64,000 nt of DNA from Mya arenaria (lineage: Eukaryota > Mollusca > Bivalvia > Myida > Myidae), in the NCBI RefSeq assembly GCF_026914265.1, contig NC_069136.1, positions 12,270,356 to 12,334,355 on the forward strand, written 5' to 3'. Shown piece after piece: positions 1-13,100 of this stretch. The translations under genes and the position numbers were made by a program. The stretch's first letter is position 1; the number at the start of each line of letters is the position of its first letter. The notes beneath the pieces are model-generated. The model ran no database searches. It saw only the letters and a program-made list of their open reading frames with translations, and was not told the origin of the DNA.

Positions 1-215
1 TTGGTCAGAACTGTGTTAACGTTAACAGCGTTGTTAACGTCAATGGGCGGATTGGTCAGAAATGTGTTAAAGTTAACAGCGTTGTTAACGTCAATGGGCG
101 GATTGGTCAGAACTTTGTTAAAGATCACAGCGTTGTTAACGTCAACGGGCGGATTGGTCAGAACTTTGTTAAAGATCACAGCGTTGTTAACGTCATTGTT
201 GTTAACGTTAACGTC
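1..215. repeat. 51-bp tandem repeat cut by the left window edge
   Basis: TTGGTCAGAA recurs at 1, 52, 103 and 154, an exact 51-bp period. Each unit carries GTTAAC palindromes and a GTCAATGGGCGGA segment. Because 51 is a multiple of three the array stays open as a 17-residue repeat, but nothing else suggests coding. GTTAAC-rich sequence continues to about 330. Similar GGGCGGATTG and GTTAAC motifs recur near 36130 and 40970-41030, so this is probably an amplified piece of a dispersed family. Confidence 0.85.
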
Positions 216-762
216 TCAGCTTTATCTTTTTATATTTATGCAGGTGAGCACATCATCAAATATATCATATGTACAAGTTAACAACGCGTACGTTAATATT
301 GTTGTTAACTTTTTAAAAGCTCTTAACAATCGGCCCAGTATGTGCATAATTGGCGTCAATGGATTTTTTTTATTTGTTTTGAAATTGGACTAGTTTTTTG
401 TCAAGTTTTATGAAAGATCTATTATATTTAGGCTGCAAAATATATTCCATGCAATCGTCTATAACCATTCTTAATTATATATAGAGTTTTGTTATGGCTC
501 AGTAATGTTTCAAGATTTTAAGTAAATTTACTTTGTAGTCATTCCATGCAACAATACTCAGTTCTCAATGTCGAGACTGTCGATAGCTAGGACAAATAAA
601 GGTTTTATAATTGATTGCAACCCGATCAAATCGCTACATTTAACAACCACGGTGCTCTTCCATGCATGAAACATTACTTTAAGTTCGATCAAAGATTAAG
701 TATCGTCAACCAACCGTCGCAATACGACTCGTACGATTGATATGTTGTCAAAAGATTAATAT
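216..762. other. No gene seen
   Basis: AT-rich sequence with a few more GTTAAC palindromes up to about 330. If the candidate exon at 1432-1651 is real, this is intron of that minus-strand gene. Confidence 0.5.
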
Positions 763-807
763 TAGTAGTAGTGGTAGTAGTATAGTAGTAGTAGCAGCAG
801 CAGCAGC

Positions 808-862
<55 letters not shown>

Positions 863-935
863 TGGTAGTGGTAGCGGTAGCGGCTGCGGCAGCGGCAGCG
901 GCAGCAGTAGCAGTAGCAGTAGCAGTAGTAGTTTG
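763..935. repeat. Trinucleotide microsatellite (AGT/AGC type)
   Basis: An almost pure run of AGT/GTA triplets, with interruptions by AGC, GGT and GGC triplets towards both ends. It reads as poly-Tyr/poly-Ala-like on the minus strand, which is composition, not a gene. Confidence 0.95.
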
Positions 936-1431
936 TTGTTATTATTACTATTATTTCTATCATTATTTTTGAAAATATTATTATTATTTAAAAAAATATA
1001 TATATATATTATTTTTAAAATCCTTAAAAGATATACATGTGTATACTATTTAAGAACATGCTCTTGTTAAATGCATATCACAGTACGATCCTGGTTCATT
1101 ATATGAACATCAATCAACGATCAGTAATTAAATGTTCGAACCATGTTACTAAATATATTAATTCATATACCATACATGTATATCTAGGAGCACAGTCTCA
1201 TTATTATTACACACAAATAAATATCTTAACCTTTAATTGCTTAATCTGTTAATATCACGTTAGATAATAAACATACCATCATTACCAGGCGCATCCGAGT
1301 AATGCTGGCATATAATGTTTTATTTCTGTAACTATTAGTATGCGTTTAATATAAATGCAAGCTATCATCCAACCCATCGTTGTCATATATCTTCCTCTTT
1401 TAATTAATTGATTATTATCAAAAAAACTTAC
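936..1431. other. No gene seen; probable intron
   Basis: AT-rich, with an ATATAT run near 1000. It lies just past the donor of the candidate exon at 1432-1651 and would be its first intron. Confidence 0.4.
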
Positions 1432-1651
1432 CTGTAAAGATGACAATCAGTATTCGTGATTCTGTCCTCAAAAGCATTCGTGAAATGTCCCAATTATAAA
1501 CTTTAATTATGACAGAATTGTCCCAAGTATTCTTTTCATAATAATGACATGTTTGTGTACAGTTTCTGTCTATTTTAGACGTGTTTAAAACCAGTTTTCT
1601 ATTTTTATCTAATGTTTTGTCAATATCCTTCTTAATACTGTCACGGTCCAT
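1432..1651 (-). CDS. Candidate first coding exon of an unidentified gene (partial)
   Basis: The minus strand opens with ATG at 1651 and runs 73 codons plus one base to a textbook donor, ACAG|GTAAGT, with the last exon base at 1432. The N-terminus is MDRDSIKKDIDKTLDKNRKL, a charged, helix-like start. A two-cysteine segment CTQTC follows, then a hydrophobic end, ILIVIFTG. I do not recognise the family. The rest of the gene would lie to the left, mostly outside the window. The case rests on an open frame plus a perfect donor at its end; no second exon was found in the 1.4 kb available. Chance occurrence is possible. Confidence 0.42.
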
Positions 1652-3334
1652 GCAAAGCTACGCGTCGCGCTTGATCAAACGATCCATATGATTACAAGGG
1701 AGACAAATGTTGAAATTTAAGAAATGTACAGTCCAAATTGTCTCCCTTCTTCGATATAGACCCGTTAAAGGGAAGGTATATAGGAAAGTACCACTGAGCT
1801 TATACTATTTTAATATGTTTCTTGATATCATATACCCGAATTAAAATAAAGATTTTTGCCTATTCTTGTATTTCTTGTACGTCCAACTCTACTCCATAAG
1901 CCCTACAAAACAGACTGCAAATATCGTATGACATCCTATCCCGCTGGATCAGCTAGTGGGGATTGAGAAAACATAAAGAAGGGAAAAGCAGACGGATTGA
2001 AAATCTTGGCGAATTTTCGCTCCGCCACTTCGCGCATTTACGCGCAAAAATGTGGTGTATCCATTCGCCGAGAGCTCAGCTCGCATAAAGGAAAGAAAGA
2101 CTAAGGAAGATAAAAAGTAAGGAATGACAGTAGTGCAAAAAATAGTGAAGATAAGGTGGGAAGGCGAACTAATTAATAAAGTTTTGATCAGAAAACGGGC
2201 GGACTGAAAAATCGAAGGTAAAATGAAACAAGAATGAAAGCTTCAAAGAAGAAAGAAAAAAGATTAAATGAAGACAGAAGGGAAAATGAAGGTGGAAAAA
2301 GCAGGGAATGAAGAAAAAAGGGATTGCAGGAATGAAAGAAGGCGGAAAACAATATTTAGTTTGTATGCGCTATTTTCAATAGCCGCATAGCGACAAAAAC
2401 GATGTTTTAAATTTGGGCAATCAGAAGGTTTGGGAAAATAAAACGAATAAAATCTAGATCTTTGTCGGCGAAACGCCAACAATGGAAAAAAATAGAATTT
2501 ATGAAACAGTTCTGTCTGTGATAGGCTATTAAATTAAATGATATTTTTTACGATGTACGATGGCGAACTGATATGTTTTTTTCATTGCATGTGACACGTC
2601 AGCTTCTCATGGTGAACATTTTACGCAAGTTTCAGCACAAACAAACAAAACAAAACAAGGCTCTTTTTACCAAAGATCTCAAATGTGACCCACTTCTATG
2701 GGGCTTTGACCAGACACGCAAGATTCTTATGGTCACCATTTGAACACATTTATTTAAAAATCTCCATATATATAGCCCCGACAAGCCAAGTGACTTGGAA
2801 TTGTTACCGATGAACCTTCAGTGTGACCTTGACGCTTGACCTTCATAAATGTTTATTGCAAGTGCCTTGTCATAGTGAACATTTGTATTATGTCGTTTAA
2901 CATTAACAATATTCATGTCTAAGCCACTGTCCCGACAAGGAACTTTGACCAGTGACCTTCGTTGTGACCTTGAACTATGACCTACAGACATGGGTCTTCA
3001 CGCAGCCCACCGTCTTGTTAAAGCGGTTATTCTAAAATAATCTTATGCATTACCAAATTACAACCCGTACATAAAATGTTGATGCAGTGCCAACCGCCCA
3101 CACGCACATCCGCAAAACGACATACACCAAGTTTGTAACCCTGAAAATGAAAACCTGGTTCAAAGCTGAATTTCGATGGTATTGGAATAATTAATTCTGT
3201 TAAGAAGTAGAATTATCAAAATCCATAAACAACAGTTTTATGACATCGCATGTGTTTTACGGTTGCCAAAGCCGGTGCCTGATGTACAGTACGTTTCAAA
3301 TCAGTAGATATTAAGGGATATCATTATTTCAAAA
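1652..3334. other. Intergenic; fragment of a GTGACCTTGAC repeat
   Basis: No gene seen. 1652-1780 would be the promoter side of the candidate exon, but no convincing core promoter is visible. 2650-3000 contains repeated phrases (CTTTGACCAG, GTGACCTTGA, GGTCACCATTTG) typical of a dispersed repeat; a relative lies at about 44310-44600 and shares the same phrases. Confidence 0.5.
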
Positions 3335-3735
3335 CAAGAGGCCCACGAGCGCCAATGCTCTACTGGCATGGTTCATGACAATTCTTATTTCTAAGTGTGA
3401 ACATACTAGTGGAACCCACATTCAAGAGTTTTACGAAGGGAGGAAAATACTACAATTATACCCACCCCTGAGTACAAAGTTGTCTCCCTTAGAATTTACT
3501 TTTGCTAGGGCTGCAGCATTTCAAGGGCCTTAATTCAGTCATGCATAGCTGGTTTAAGAAAGGAAACAAAGCTCTGATGAATATCTGTATAAGTTTGATT
3601 GGGATACAATCAAAACCGAAGACTGAATCACGTTCACAAGCAATTATATACGGACGCAAGCACGGACACCCTGACGACGGATACCACGTCGAAGCCATAA
3701 GCTATTTCGGCCTTTGGCCAGTAGAGCTAAAAGCA
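3335..3735 (+). repeat. Dispersed interspersed repeat (AAAACAAGAGGCCC family)
   Basis: It starts AAAACAAGAGGCCCACGAG and ends TTTGGCCAGTAGAGCTAAAA. The same start and end phrases bracket the larger copy at 56391-58085 (AAGACAAGAGGCCCATGAGG and TTTTGGCCAGTAAAGCTAAAA), and TTTCAAGGGCC is shared internally. It contains overlapping short open frames on both strands, which I treat as incidental. Probably a non-autonomous element; the class was not determined. Confidence 0.7.
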
Positions 3736-4254
3736 GTTGAATTCTCATTTAGTTATGTTGCAGACAACAAACTGAATACATTTATATTTTTTATTAGCTA
3801 TCTTTGACGACCATCATTTGAATATGTGTCTGCAGTATATATCTTAGATGGGTTGAATTTGTTCTCCATTAGTTTGATCTTGGGAGTCGGATTATTGGTC
3901 CCAGCTGGTAGGTAGATTTTGAAAGGGCACAAGTTTCATCATTAGCACTCGAATATGACTCATTCAATGAACTATTGTCAAAACTTCTATTGCCTTCTGT
4001 ATCCGAAATCTTTGCGAGCACTTTTAAGCCGTCACGATGCCGATACTTTTGTGCGGTGTTTTCCGGAAATATTTCCGGCTTTTTCCATTAAGATGTGATA
4101 ATAGCGTGTTATATGGCGAACAGGCAGGTATATACAGTCGGTAATTTTCGTAAGTGAAGCGACCATTGATACAACTTTTCACTCTCGTGTCATATTTGAT
4201 TACTTCATTTGGTCTATAAATGGAACCTTTAACATACAATCAATTTGGTATAGC
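3736..4254. other. No gene seen
   Basis: Unique-looking AT-rich sequence without a recognisable feature. Confidence 0.5.
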
Positions 4255-4440
4255 CTGAATGTATGTACCCCACACTGTAGAAATAGTTATTCGTGGGGGT
4301 ATGTTTATTAAGTGAAACAGAGTATGCCCGAACTGGGGTTTGAACCCCCTACCTTGCGACCCGCAGTGGACACCACAATCGTGTCGCTATAAAAGCTAGC
4401 TCAACAGCACAAGGATGTTAGTGTCATATACCGCTGACCC
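4255..4440 (-). repeat. Probable tRNA-derived SINE fragment
   Basis: On the minus strand a GGTTCAAACCC B-box lies at 4336-4346, inside a GGGGTTCAAACCCC T-arm-like palindrome. It is preceded by TAGCTTTTATAGCGAC, which could be a degenerate A-box about 50 bases upstream. The pattern is that of a decayed tRNA-derived promoter. It does not fold as an intact tRNA and has no clear anticodon arm. Confidence 0.45.
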
Positions 4441-6598
4441 TACAATCATTTCAAATTTGGTAAATTTTAAACATGTTATTAAATGGAATACTTGATAACC
4501 AACAAAAACAATAGAATTATTTTCATAATTTTATTTCATAATTTATCATAATAATATAACAGCCATTTAAGAATAAAGCATTATTTACAATGAATGATGA
4601 AATGAGGATATGAGTAAACAACAGAAATCAGCTGATAGAATTAGTCAAGTGAGTGTGAAGTGCATTGCAAAAATAAAGCTTTGAACACAGTAATAAAACA
4701 CATTCAGATCCTTAACAAAGAGTTTTGTATAAGAATTGTAAACTGCCTTAGTTTGAAAGGTCTTTTGAGGGTTTGTGTTGAAAGATCTTGAATATCAACA
4801 GAAATTACTCTTGCCAATTTAAAGCAGTCTACATTAATAAAAAAGTTCAGCTGTTTCATGATTTAATCAAATTGGAGTCCAGGGGAGCTAACCCCAAACA
4901 CAAGTCTGTATTTTTCTTTCAGTTATGCCCTCTTGCCATACACGTGCATATTATCTATGACAATGTGTGTACCAAGTTTCATTTAAATATTTTGAGCTTT
5001 TAAGTTTTTTTTTAGTTAAGGCCAAGATATGGCCAGTGTTAAAGATTTAGCACAGTGACAACACCGCCAAGGCTTTGACAATAGCTTGACATGTTTTCTT
5101 TGGGAAAAAGACAAGATAAAAGTTAAAGTAGCACACTTAGACAATAAATATTAATAATAATAATAATAATACAAAATATCAAGAAATAACAACAGAGAAA
5201 TGACAATCTTTTGAAAAGAAGATTTCTTTCTTAAGACTTTAATTTGGAGAAAAACAACAATTACTGATTTTAATTTCTCCTAGAAAGAACTAACTATCAA
5301 GAACAATGATTTTATCAATAGCACCAACAAGTTCAAGTATTCCATAACCGGAACAACAAAACAACACAGAATATAAAAAAATATGCTTCAAGTAATAAAA
5401 CAATGTTTATCTGAGAAGCAGCATTTTTAAAATATTTCATATTTGCCAGACCGTTTATCTCTGTTTTGTCCTAAAAATCCAGGTAAACACTATTCCCGCC
5501 CTTCATTTTCCGAATTCCTCATCTGCACAATACATCACTCTCTGTGAGAATCCCAGATAATGCAAAAGTGAACAAGATTTTTCCCTGGGAATTTCTTAGA
5601 GAACAAAGCAACTGAGCAGAACAATTTCTCACAAAACAGTTATGATTGACAATCCCACTGCAGACTAGTTTTACTTCGAAATAAGTCTGGGACTTTAATT
5701 AACGAAAAGTAAAAGAAGTTCTATGACGCAATCCTCTATTACTCATACATTAAACTTTTGCATCAAAATGCTTTCACCGCATTGCAAGCAAAACCCATTT
5801 TTACGGATTTTGAACGAGTTACATAGTCGCTGTATTAAGCAGCATACCTGTCAATAATAAAAAAATAATATCGCGAAGATAATGCTGGTGCATTGCTTGT
5901 AAAGCGAAGATGCCTTTGTCAAGTTGGTGTACTGCAAAAAACGTGCTTAAAGTACTGTCACAAAAATATATATTTTATTTTTGTCCACTAAAACATGAAT
6001 GTTCATGTACATGAAATTTCCGAAAAATGGAAATGGTAATGCTAAAGGCAAAAAGTGACAGTTATATAATCATTTCAAAAATATGAACTTATTTCTATGT
6101 ACATGAAAGACATTGGGTCAAATATACAGAACTGTACATCAAATATTATAAAGCATATACATTTGTGTATTCCTCCATACAAAACATACATCAATAACAT
6201 GTCACTCACATCATGAGACTTTGGCAAAATACAGGCCCCATCCAAGATACAGGATAGTGCAAATTTGTACAAAACTACTATTCAATGAAACATATAAAAT
6301 CATATTATTGGATACAAGTTAAGTCCTCTTGAGTTAGTAGGTTGCGCTGCAATAATTTACAAGATTCGGGCTTTGTGTCGTAGTGTTTTTGAGTGTGCAA
6401 TAAAGTCAAACATGGTGGTACTGACAAACAGAACAATCAGACAAATATGGACATTGTTTCACAATCTTAGAGCCCTCAATCTTAGACATAACATGGAAAA
6501 TCAATATGATATTTGGAATAAACGTAAGCACACGCACGTAATTACTGGCAATTTAATGTCCGGAGACAGCAAATATCACAGAGCTCGTGGTAATCCTG
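4441..6598. other. Downstream or 3' UTR region of the angiomotin-like gene; small repeats
   Basis: No coding sequence is supported. It contains an (AAT)n microsatellite at about 5148-5172 and a dispersed-repeat fragment at about 4860-5110 (GTACCAAGTTTCATT, GGCCAAGATATGG phrases). The poly(A) site of the angiomotin-like gene should lie here; several minus-strand AATAAA candidates exist (for example near 5971), but none can be chosen from sequence alone. Confidence 0.4.
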
Positions 6599-7127
6599 AA
6601 ACCAGTCAACAGGTTGCTATGGAAACAAACTCCCATAGCAACCACAGAGTTAGTCAAACAATCTGATTGCATAGCTTAAGCCAACGTCAATGACAGCTTT
6701 AAAGTCTCTGTTGTGAATACATTGTATCTGTCCCTTTTTCAATAACTCCTTTACCAAAAGCCAACCTCCTCTCACTTAATCTTTCACAATTTTGTTTTTG
6801 AATCCTCATCTGTCCCATTAAGAAACCCAATGAAGGATTTCTTACTTTTCTTTCCCAAAAACTAACATATTCCTGTCCTTAAATTTTATAATCATGCTGC
6901 TATATACCTAGACAAGTGTCATGGCTGCCAGGTAAAATCTGACAATCCGAAAACGTTCAAAATGGCATCCACATAGTGTTCCTGTTGCTAGGTGATTGGT
7001 TGCCAAGCAACATACTGTATTGCACCGTTGCTAGGTATTTGACTGGGAGGCAACAATATCCATGTTGCTAGGCATTTGGTTGCCATGAAACGCAAAAAGC
7101 ATCCCCGTTGCTAGGTAACAGTGGAGT
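6599..7127. promoter_or_regulatory. Cluster of X-box-like GTTGCTAGG/GCAAC motifs in the angiomotin 3' UTR region
   Basis: GTTGCTATGGAAAC (6613-6626) and CCATAGCAACC (about 6633) are followed by GTTGCTAGG at 6984, 7027, 7064 and 7107. The last reads GTTGCTAGGTAAC (7107-7119), a palindromic match to the RFX X-box style GTNRCC...RGYAAC. Most copies are followed within about 20 bases by an inverse half-site (TTGCCAAGCAAC, GGCAAC, TTGCCATGAAAC). The four later copies are spaced 43, 37 and 43 bases, so a degenerate tandem repeat is an alternative. The block starts just past the stop codon of the minus-strand gene and could form hairpins in its mRNA. Confidence 0.4.
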
Positions 7128-7187
7128 TCACACCTGCCATACTGTGTCAGGCGTGTTCTCTGTGTCTGAGGTCGAGCTGGTCTTCGC
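7128..7187 (-). CDS. AMOT: Angiomotin-like coding exon 10 (C-terminus and stop)
   Basis: Acceptor TGTTCTTTCAG. Nineteen codons AKTSSTSDTENTPDTVWQV then TGA at 7128-7130. The hydrophobic Trp at -2 and Val at 0 suggest a class II PDZ ligand, whereas vertebrate angiomotins end in a different PDZ-binding sequence. Confidence 0.85.
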   Translation of the reverse strand, partial: AKTSSTSDTENTPDTVWQV

Positions 7188-10100
7188 CTGAAAGAACAGG
7201 AAATAATTCAAATGATTATTCTTGTCTTTTTTGGCTAAATATGAGTTTGAAATAAACAAAATCTATAATTGCTATGTATTCGGGTACTTAACTGAATGAA
7301 TTAATGTTAACCATTTTAATCTTTCAATGAACAATGTTCAGATAGATTTTCTGTATCACCTTATCATGGTCTTTTACAATGAAATATGCATCTTTGATGT
7401 TTCACATTTGATCCTACAAACAGTCTCCAATTTAAAGACAATTTTTTTTTTAGTTATAACTGCACACATGGCTCGAAACGTACCTCAGATTTAAGATGCT
7501 CTGTCCTTTTCAAGAGTTCCTCCTGCGTTATATGACTATAATTCTCCAATGCGGAGGTGCTCCCCGTCTTTTTATGTCTGACCTCGAGCAGGGCACCGGC
7601 ATCTTGGCTACCCTGACGACTAAGGGAACCAGACGCCACCAGAGAGGGTCGTGGTGAGTGATGGGGTGGGCAGTAGATTGTGTGTACACTCGAGCTACGG
7701 GTCATCGGAGAGCGCTGGTATACACGTAGCATAGCCTCTTTTTCACTGAGTTGCGACTGCAATGACTTAACTCTGAAATTAAGGGAGGGAAGTTATTAGG
7801 ATAGTTAATCAGTGACTGTTGTTTTCCATTAAGATATGAATAAAACATAAATATAAACTTAAGAGATATTAAGAGATAGTGGAATTCTGAAAAATGTCAC
7901 GTTGAATTTAGGAGTCCTCCTCCATACGAGAGTCGAATGGTGAACAATAAGTAGACACCTAATCATGTTTTCAGTTCATTATTTCTACGATACTTTTATC
8001 ATGCACAGTTTTAAATTCTAATATGATTTCCTTAAAATTTCACGTACCTAGCCTCCAACTCTGTGACCTGCCTATTGGCCTGGTAGACTTCTTCCATCTG
8101 TTTCAACTTGTCAACCTTTGCCTCATTAATAAGTGTTTCTGTGGAGACGCTGGAACAAGTTGACGAACACATGGAGGAGCCCTGGTCGTACAAGGGGAGA
8201 CGACTACCCATGTCAACATCCATCTCTTGAAGTTTTAATTTGCGAATACTTTCTTCAAGCTGTTGTTCTTTCCACTGCAAGATAATTATACATTTAAAAT
8301 TTTAATTTAGTTGATTCATAGCTGAATTCAAGGTTTTTTATGGTAATACGGAGACATCTTTGAAAAGGAATGAATTTTATCTTTTAAACATGATTTCACC
8401 ATTAACGATATGAATGACAATTTGTTGTGTAATTGATGTTCATCAGTGCATATTATCCCTAACATTATCACACATGGTTAAATGCTGAAATTACATATAC
8501 AACCCTATAAAAAAAAACTTTCATTTACAGTCGCACAATTTATAACATCATCATACCTGAATGAGCTCTTTTTCCAGCTGCAGGATTTTCGCCTCCTTTT
8601 CTTCCAACAGTTTCTTGATATCTGAGTTCAAATCTCCCTTAGGCTCCATTCCCCGACCAAGGGAGCTGTGTTGGGAATGGTTCGCCCGACAGAATTCCAG
8701 CTCTTTTTCAAGTTTTTGTCGAATATTTCTTTCTGTCTGTTCCTTTTTCTCATAAGCTGCCTTTATGGAGGAGAGCTCTTGCTTGATTTCTTCATCATAG
8801 TCGGCAAGCAGCTGTTGCCTCTGTTCCTGTTGAATAAAGGTTAACAGAATTGTTTTTGAAAATGGCTTTGTTACCGATCTTTGCATCTTTTGTTCAGTGT
8901 TCCAAGTTTGAGCTCAAGTCTTAAAAAGTAGAATTGATTTCCATGCCTTTCGAACTGCTGAAAAGTGTGCCAATGCCAATCATGAATTTTGGATGACCTT
9001 TACCTTTGAAAAGCAGACAAGTCACAACAAATAGCATAATGAAACAAATCATAAGCCTACCTCAACATCTCTACGTGACTGCTGCGCCTGGACATTACGA
9101 AGGATCTCGATCTGTGACCGCTGAGCCTGATTCTCATTTCGTACAGCTTCTAGTTCCATGTCCACGCGATCTTTCTCAACCAACACTTCCTTGTCTGTAA
9201 TAGAAAAATTCATTTGTAAACAAAATGGTTCATATCTATCTATTTTTGTTTTTATGAGGCATTTTAAATGAAAATATTAGAAAGGCCAAAAATATAAATT
9301 ATACAACAGACTCCATAGGTCAAAAAGTACTATCACAATTGAACAGAAATCACTCACGTTTAGCAAGCAGATGCAACATGCTGCTATCTGTTGGTTCGAT
9401 AGAGGCCAGTATCGCATTTTCCGGCACAGTCTGGCCGGCTTTCTGTAACTGCTGTATAAGACCGTTGTTAAGGGCCTTAAGTTTCTTGAGTTCGTCTTCA
9501 AGGCGTTTTTTCATCGCTTGTTCAAGCTGTTCCCGTTTTTTGGATGATTTTTGTAGAGATTCATAACCCTCATGGACTTTTTGAATTTCCATCTCGAACT
9601 GAAACGGTAAATATCAGATGTTTCAAACAAATCGAGGCTGTTAATATGGCATCTTTAGTTCATTAAAATAACAATGTAACAAAAAAATATATTCCTTATG
9701 CATTTGTAGCTTAAAATAACAATGTAACAAAAAAAATATATTCCTTATGCATTTGTAGCTTGACATTTTTTAAAAAGTTGTAAAAGCAAAACTATCTGCT
9801 GGCTTGTTGGTTTACTGTCCTGACAACTTTGCTGTTATGATCACTCAATTTTTCAATACAAAATTGTAACTTTATAATATTGTTATTCTCATATCAAACA
9901 TAGAAGCTACAATACCTTTTGAAGTTTGGTGACCTTCCGATCATAGACGGACAGTTTCTGACGTAGAGAGCGGTTTTCCTCGCTCAACACTTCGACCATC
10001 CGCGTAGCTTGAGTTGCGAGATGGTCAATGTCTGAGTACAGTCCACTCTCACCACATCGCCTGCGGAAATAAAAGATCAGATTAGTTTATAGTCATGAGA

Positions 10101-13100
10101 TACATGTCAATGTGGTAGTAATGCACCTCAAAACCTCTTTGGTGAGAGGCCGATGCCTGTTTTTTAGATTGTGATTTGAAAACTCAACTGTGTCCAGAAC
10201 ACATGTATGATATTATTAAGCCATATCTGTTTGCAGGTTTTCCCCTTACCATAAGCTATTCACACTTAAAATATAATTTAAAATGTCAGTTAATCTTTGG
10301 TTATATGATTTTTTCATCATAAATAAGTCTATTGTTACCATAATTCAGGAAACCCTTCTTGTATATTTTGTAGCCATTTGTAATTATCTTTTCTGTGTAA
10401 CTGTGATTTTGATTTTTAACAACTGAAAATTATTGCTGATTTACCAGTAGTGATTACGACTTCATATTTCAAGATAAAGGTAGGTAAATACCTGCTACTC
10501 AATAAATTGAGTTGTCTCCCTTACAACAAAACAATGAATATTTAATGACTCACGATCTAGCTATTTTCTTCTAATAATAAGGATAGCTCATCCCGGGGTA
10601 TAACTGGTTCACTTTTACTGTACTTGTCAATAGGATAATCCAACCCAATGATTTCATCCTTGTCAACATTTTTATCTGTTTACATCTAGTTATTGATGAT
10701 AACATGTTTATTTATTCAATGTTGGCTCAATTATTTTAGGAATGAGAAACTGTTCAAATATTTAAATTTTGTACGACTTCCATATTTAGATGTGTTTACT
10801 TTTTAGGCTGATTAAGATTTATTTTGCTGATTTACTTGAATAAATGGTAAAAAATGTAATCTGACATAATTTTCATTTGATCAATTAATGCACATAATTT
10901 ATTGATAAGGACGGCAATTATTTTTTTAAGGCAGGAATACTTTTTTTTTCAATTAAAATGAAAGTGAAAGGCATTCAATGATTGTGGTATAGTTTTTTGA
11001 AAGGTCATAGTTGAAACATATATAAATATTAATAAATGTAAGTATGATATAAGGAAATAAATTCCTTAGGAATTTCATTAATATATTTCAATATCATTGA
11101 TTCTAATGAATGCTTAACGAGTTAGGAAGTATCTGTTCAGCTCTTACATGATGGCCTTAGAAATATGTGAACTATTTTTCCCTCCCTGTTGAAGGATAAT
11201 GAGAGGTGATTATTAAATCTTTTCAGCCTCCATTTTCACAATTAATGAGTAATTACTGTTTGAAGTTGCTTCGGAAATATACCAGTAGAATCCTTTCATT
11301 TAGAACTAGACAGAATTTGATAATCATAAAGAGCTGAGAAAGAAAAAAAAACTCTTGACTTGAAGATGATATTCATTTTATGACCTTTAATGTTAATTGA
11401 CTTTATGTGAAATAAATGTGAAAAATATGAATAAAAAAGTAGGCGTTGCTTAGAAAAATAATAATGAGAAGCATTGGAAATTCAGTTAAGTGGCTATTAA
11501 AATGCAGTTAAGACATGTTTTGCCGTAAGTTATGATATATTACCCGTTAATGAAATTCAAATTTTATACTGCTAAACTCATTATAATACTGAGAAAAACA
11601 TGCCATCACGCTAGGGTTTGAACTTGTTCACCTATAGCCAGAAGTCTGAGTGTGGTATGAATATTAAAATAAGAATTTCAAGCAGCTTTGATTGCTGTGT
11701 TTACAACATACCACTTCTTAAACCATGCGCTGAACTGAATAGGTTGATTTTAATAAAATTACTAATATTAAAAGAGGTTAACCGCAGATATTTATCTCAT
11801 TAAATCATTAAAGAAATGTCCCTAATTCACCAATGTAGTTGTTAAGAAATTTCCTGAGTTCCCCTGGATGTAGTTGTAAAACAAAACGTAAATAATACAT
11901 TAATGATTCAAATATTTCTTATTAAAGAGAAGAAGGGCATTCTTATGATATAAAAATGGATATTACGTATATGTAATGGTGACTCTCCTTCAATTTCTCC
12001 TGAAGTTAGAGCCGTAAGCAAAAAACCTGAGGAAGAATTGAAACAGAGTGAGAGAAAGATTCATCAAGATGCCATACAATCACATCAACCATTTTAATTT
12101 TACGGTCAGGCCTAAAAAAAATAATTGTTTGGTTAGGGTTACATCCTTTTCAAAAATAGGTAGGGTAGGTAGGCTTTTTTTATTTTTTTTATTTTGCTTT
12201 ATATAAGAATGTCATTTTCATCATTGGAGAATGGTGTTAAAGTTATCTTCTATATAAGCAATTAAGGTTTTAAACTACATATTGAAAAGCAAAAAAAAAA
12301 AAAAAGTTTTTCATTTTTTTTTTCAAACTGACTATAAAAATGGTAGGGCCGGCGCCTATTCCGTAGGTAGGGTCGGGTAACCCGAACCAAATGTATTTTT
12401 AGGCCTCATCAAAACGAGACTTTTGAAAAGCAGGTCTCCGGAGAGATAAAATGCCTTTGTTTAACTTACCCATGCTCAAGAGATTGTTGCGAGCCCCTAT
12501 CTGACCCGGATCCATGTGGGGTGTGGATGATTGCGCCTCGAGTTCTAGGGTCAAAGGAGTGATGCAAATCAGGGTGCGACCTGGAGCCCGGGATATCTGA
12601 CTTGCCCAGAAGTTCGTATGACCTCCTTGTTGCCTCTGGGTTCGACATTCCAGGGTAGTCAGGGGGTGGGGGTAGTGGGTTGCTTGCATAGTGGTGGTGA
12701 GGTAATGAATGTAGATGTAATCCCGTGTGCATCACTGATGGTGACATATACGGGGGCACCTGATGGTGAAGGTGGGACATATCGTGCCCTGCGGTGAGGC
12801 TGGCCGTATCTATTGCACTGTGTTGTGCCCAGTGGTGCTGGGGATAGTTCGCGTAAAGCGTACTGCTGTTGTACGAGCACACTGGGTTTGGAGATGAAGA
12901 CATAGTATTCTGTGATGCTTGTGTATAATTCGGTGAAGAGTCGTTCGAAAATCCTGACGCCATTGTCAAACTTTGATTTGAGCCGGTTTCGCCAAGCTGA
13001 TGCTTGGAACTTGCACTAGAAAAACCACTCTCGTTCGATTGGTACAAATGATGTGCCATATGTCCTGTATGAAACTGATTTAATCCCGTATAATGAATCG

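Noticed and set aside
748..963. Tyr/Ala-rich minus-strand open frame
   Set aside because: A microsatellite translation.
3502..3807. 101-codon plus-strand open frame
   Set aside because: Lies inside a dispersed repeat that recurs at 56391-58085, with an overlapping open frame on the other strand.
4320..4410. Functional tRNA gene
   Set aside because: Only a B-box and T-arm-like palindrome are intact. Acceptor stem and anticodon arm are not recognisable, so a SINE fragment is more likely.
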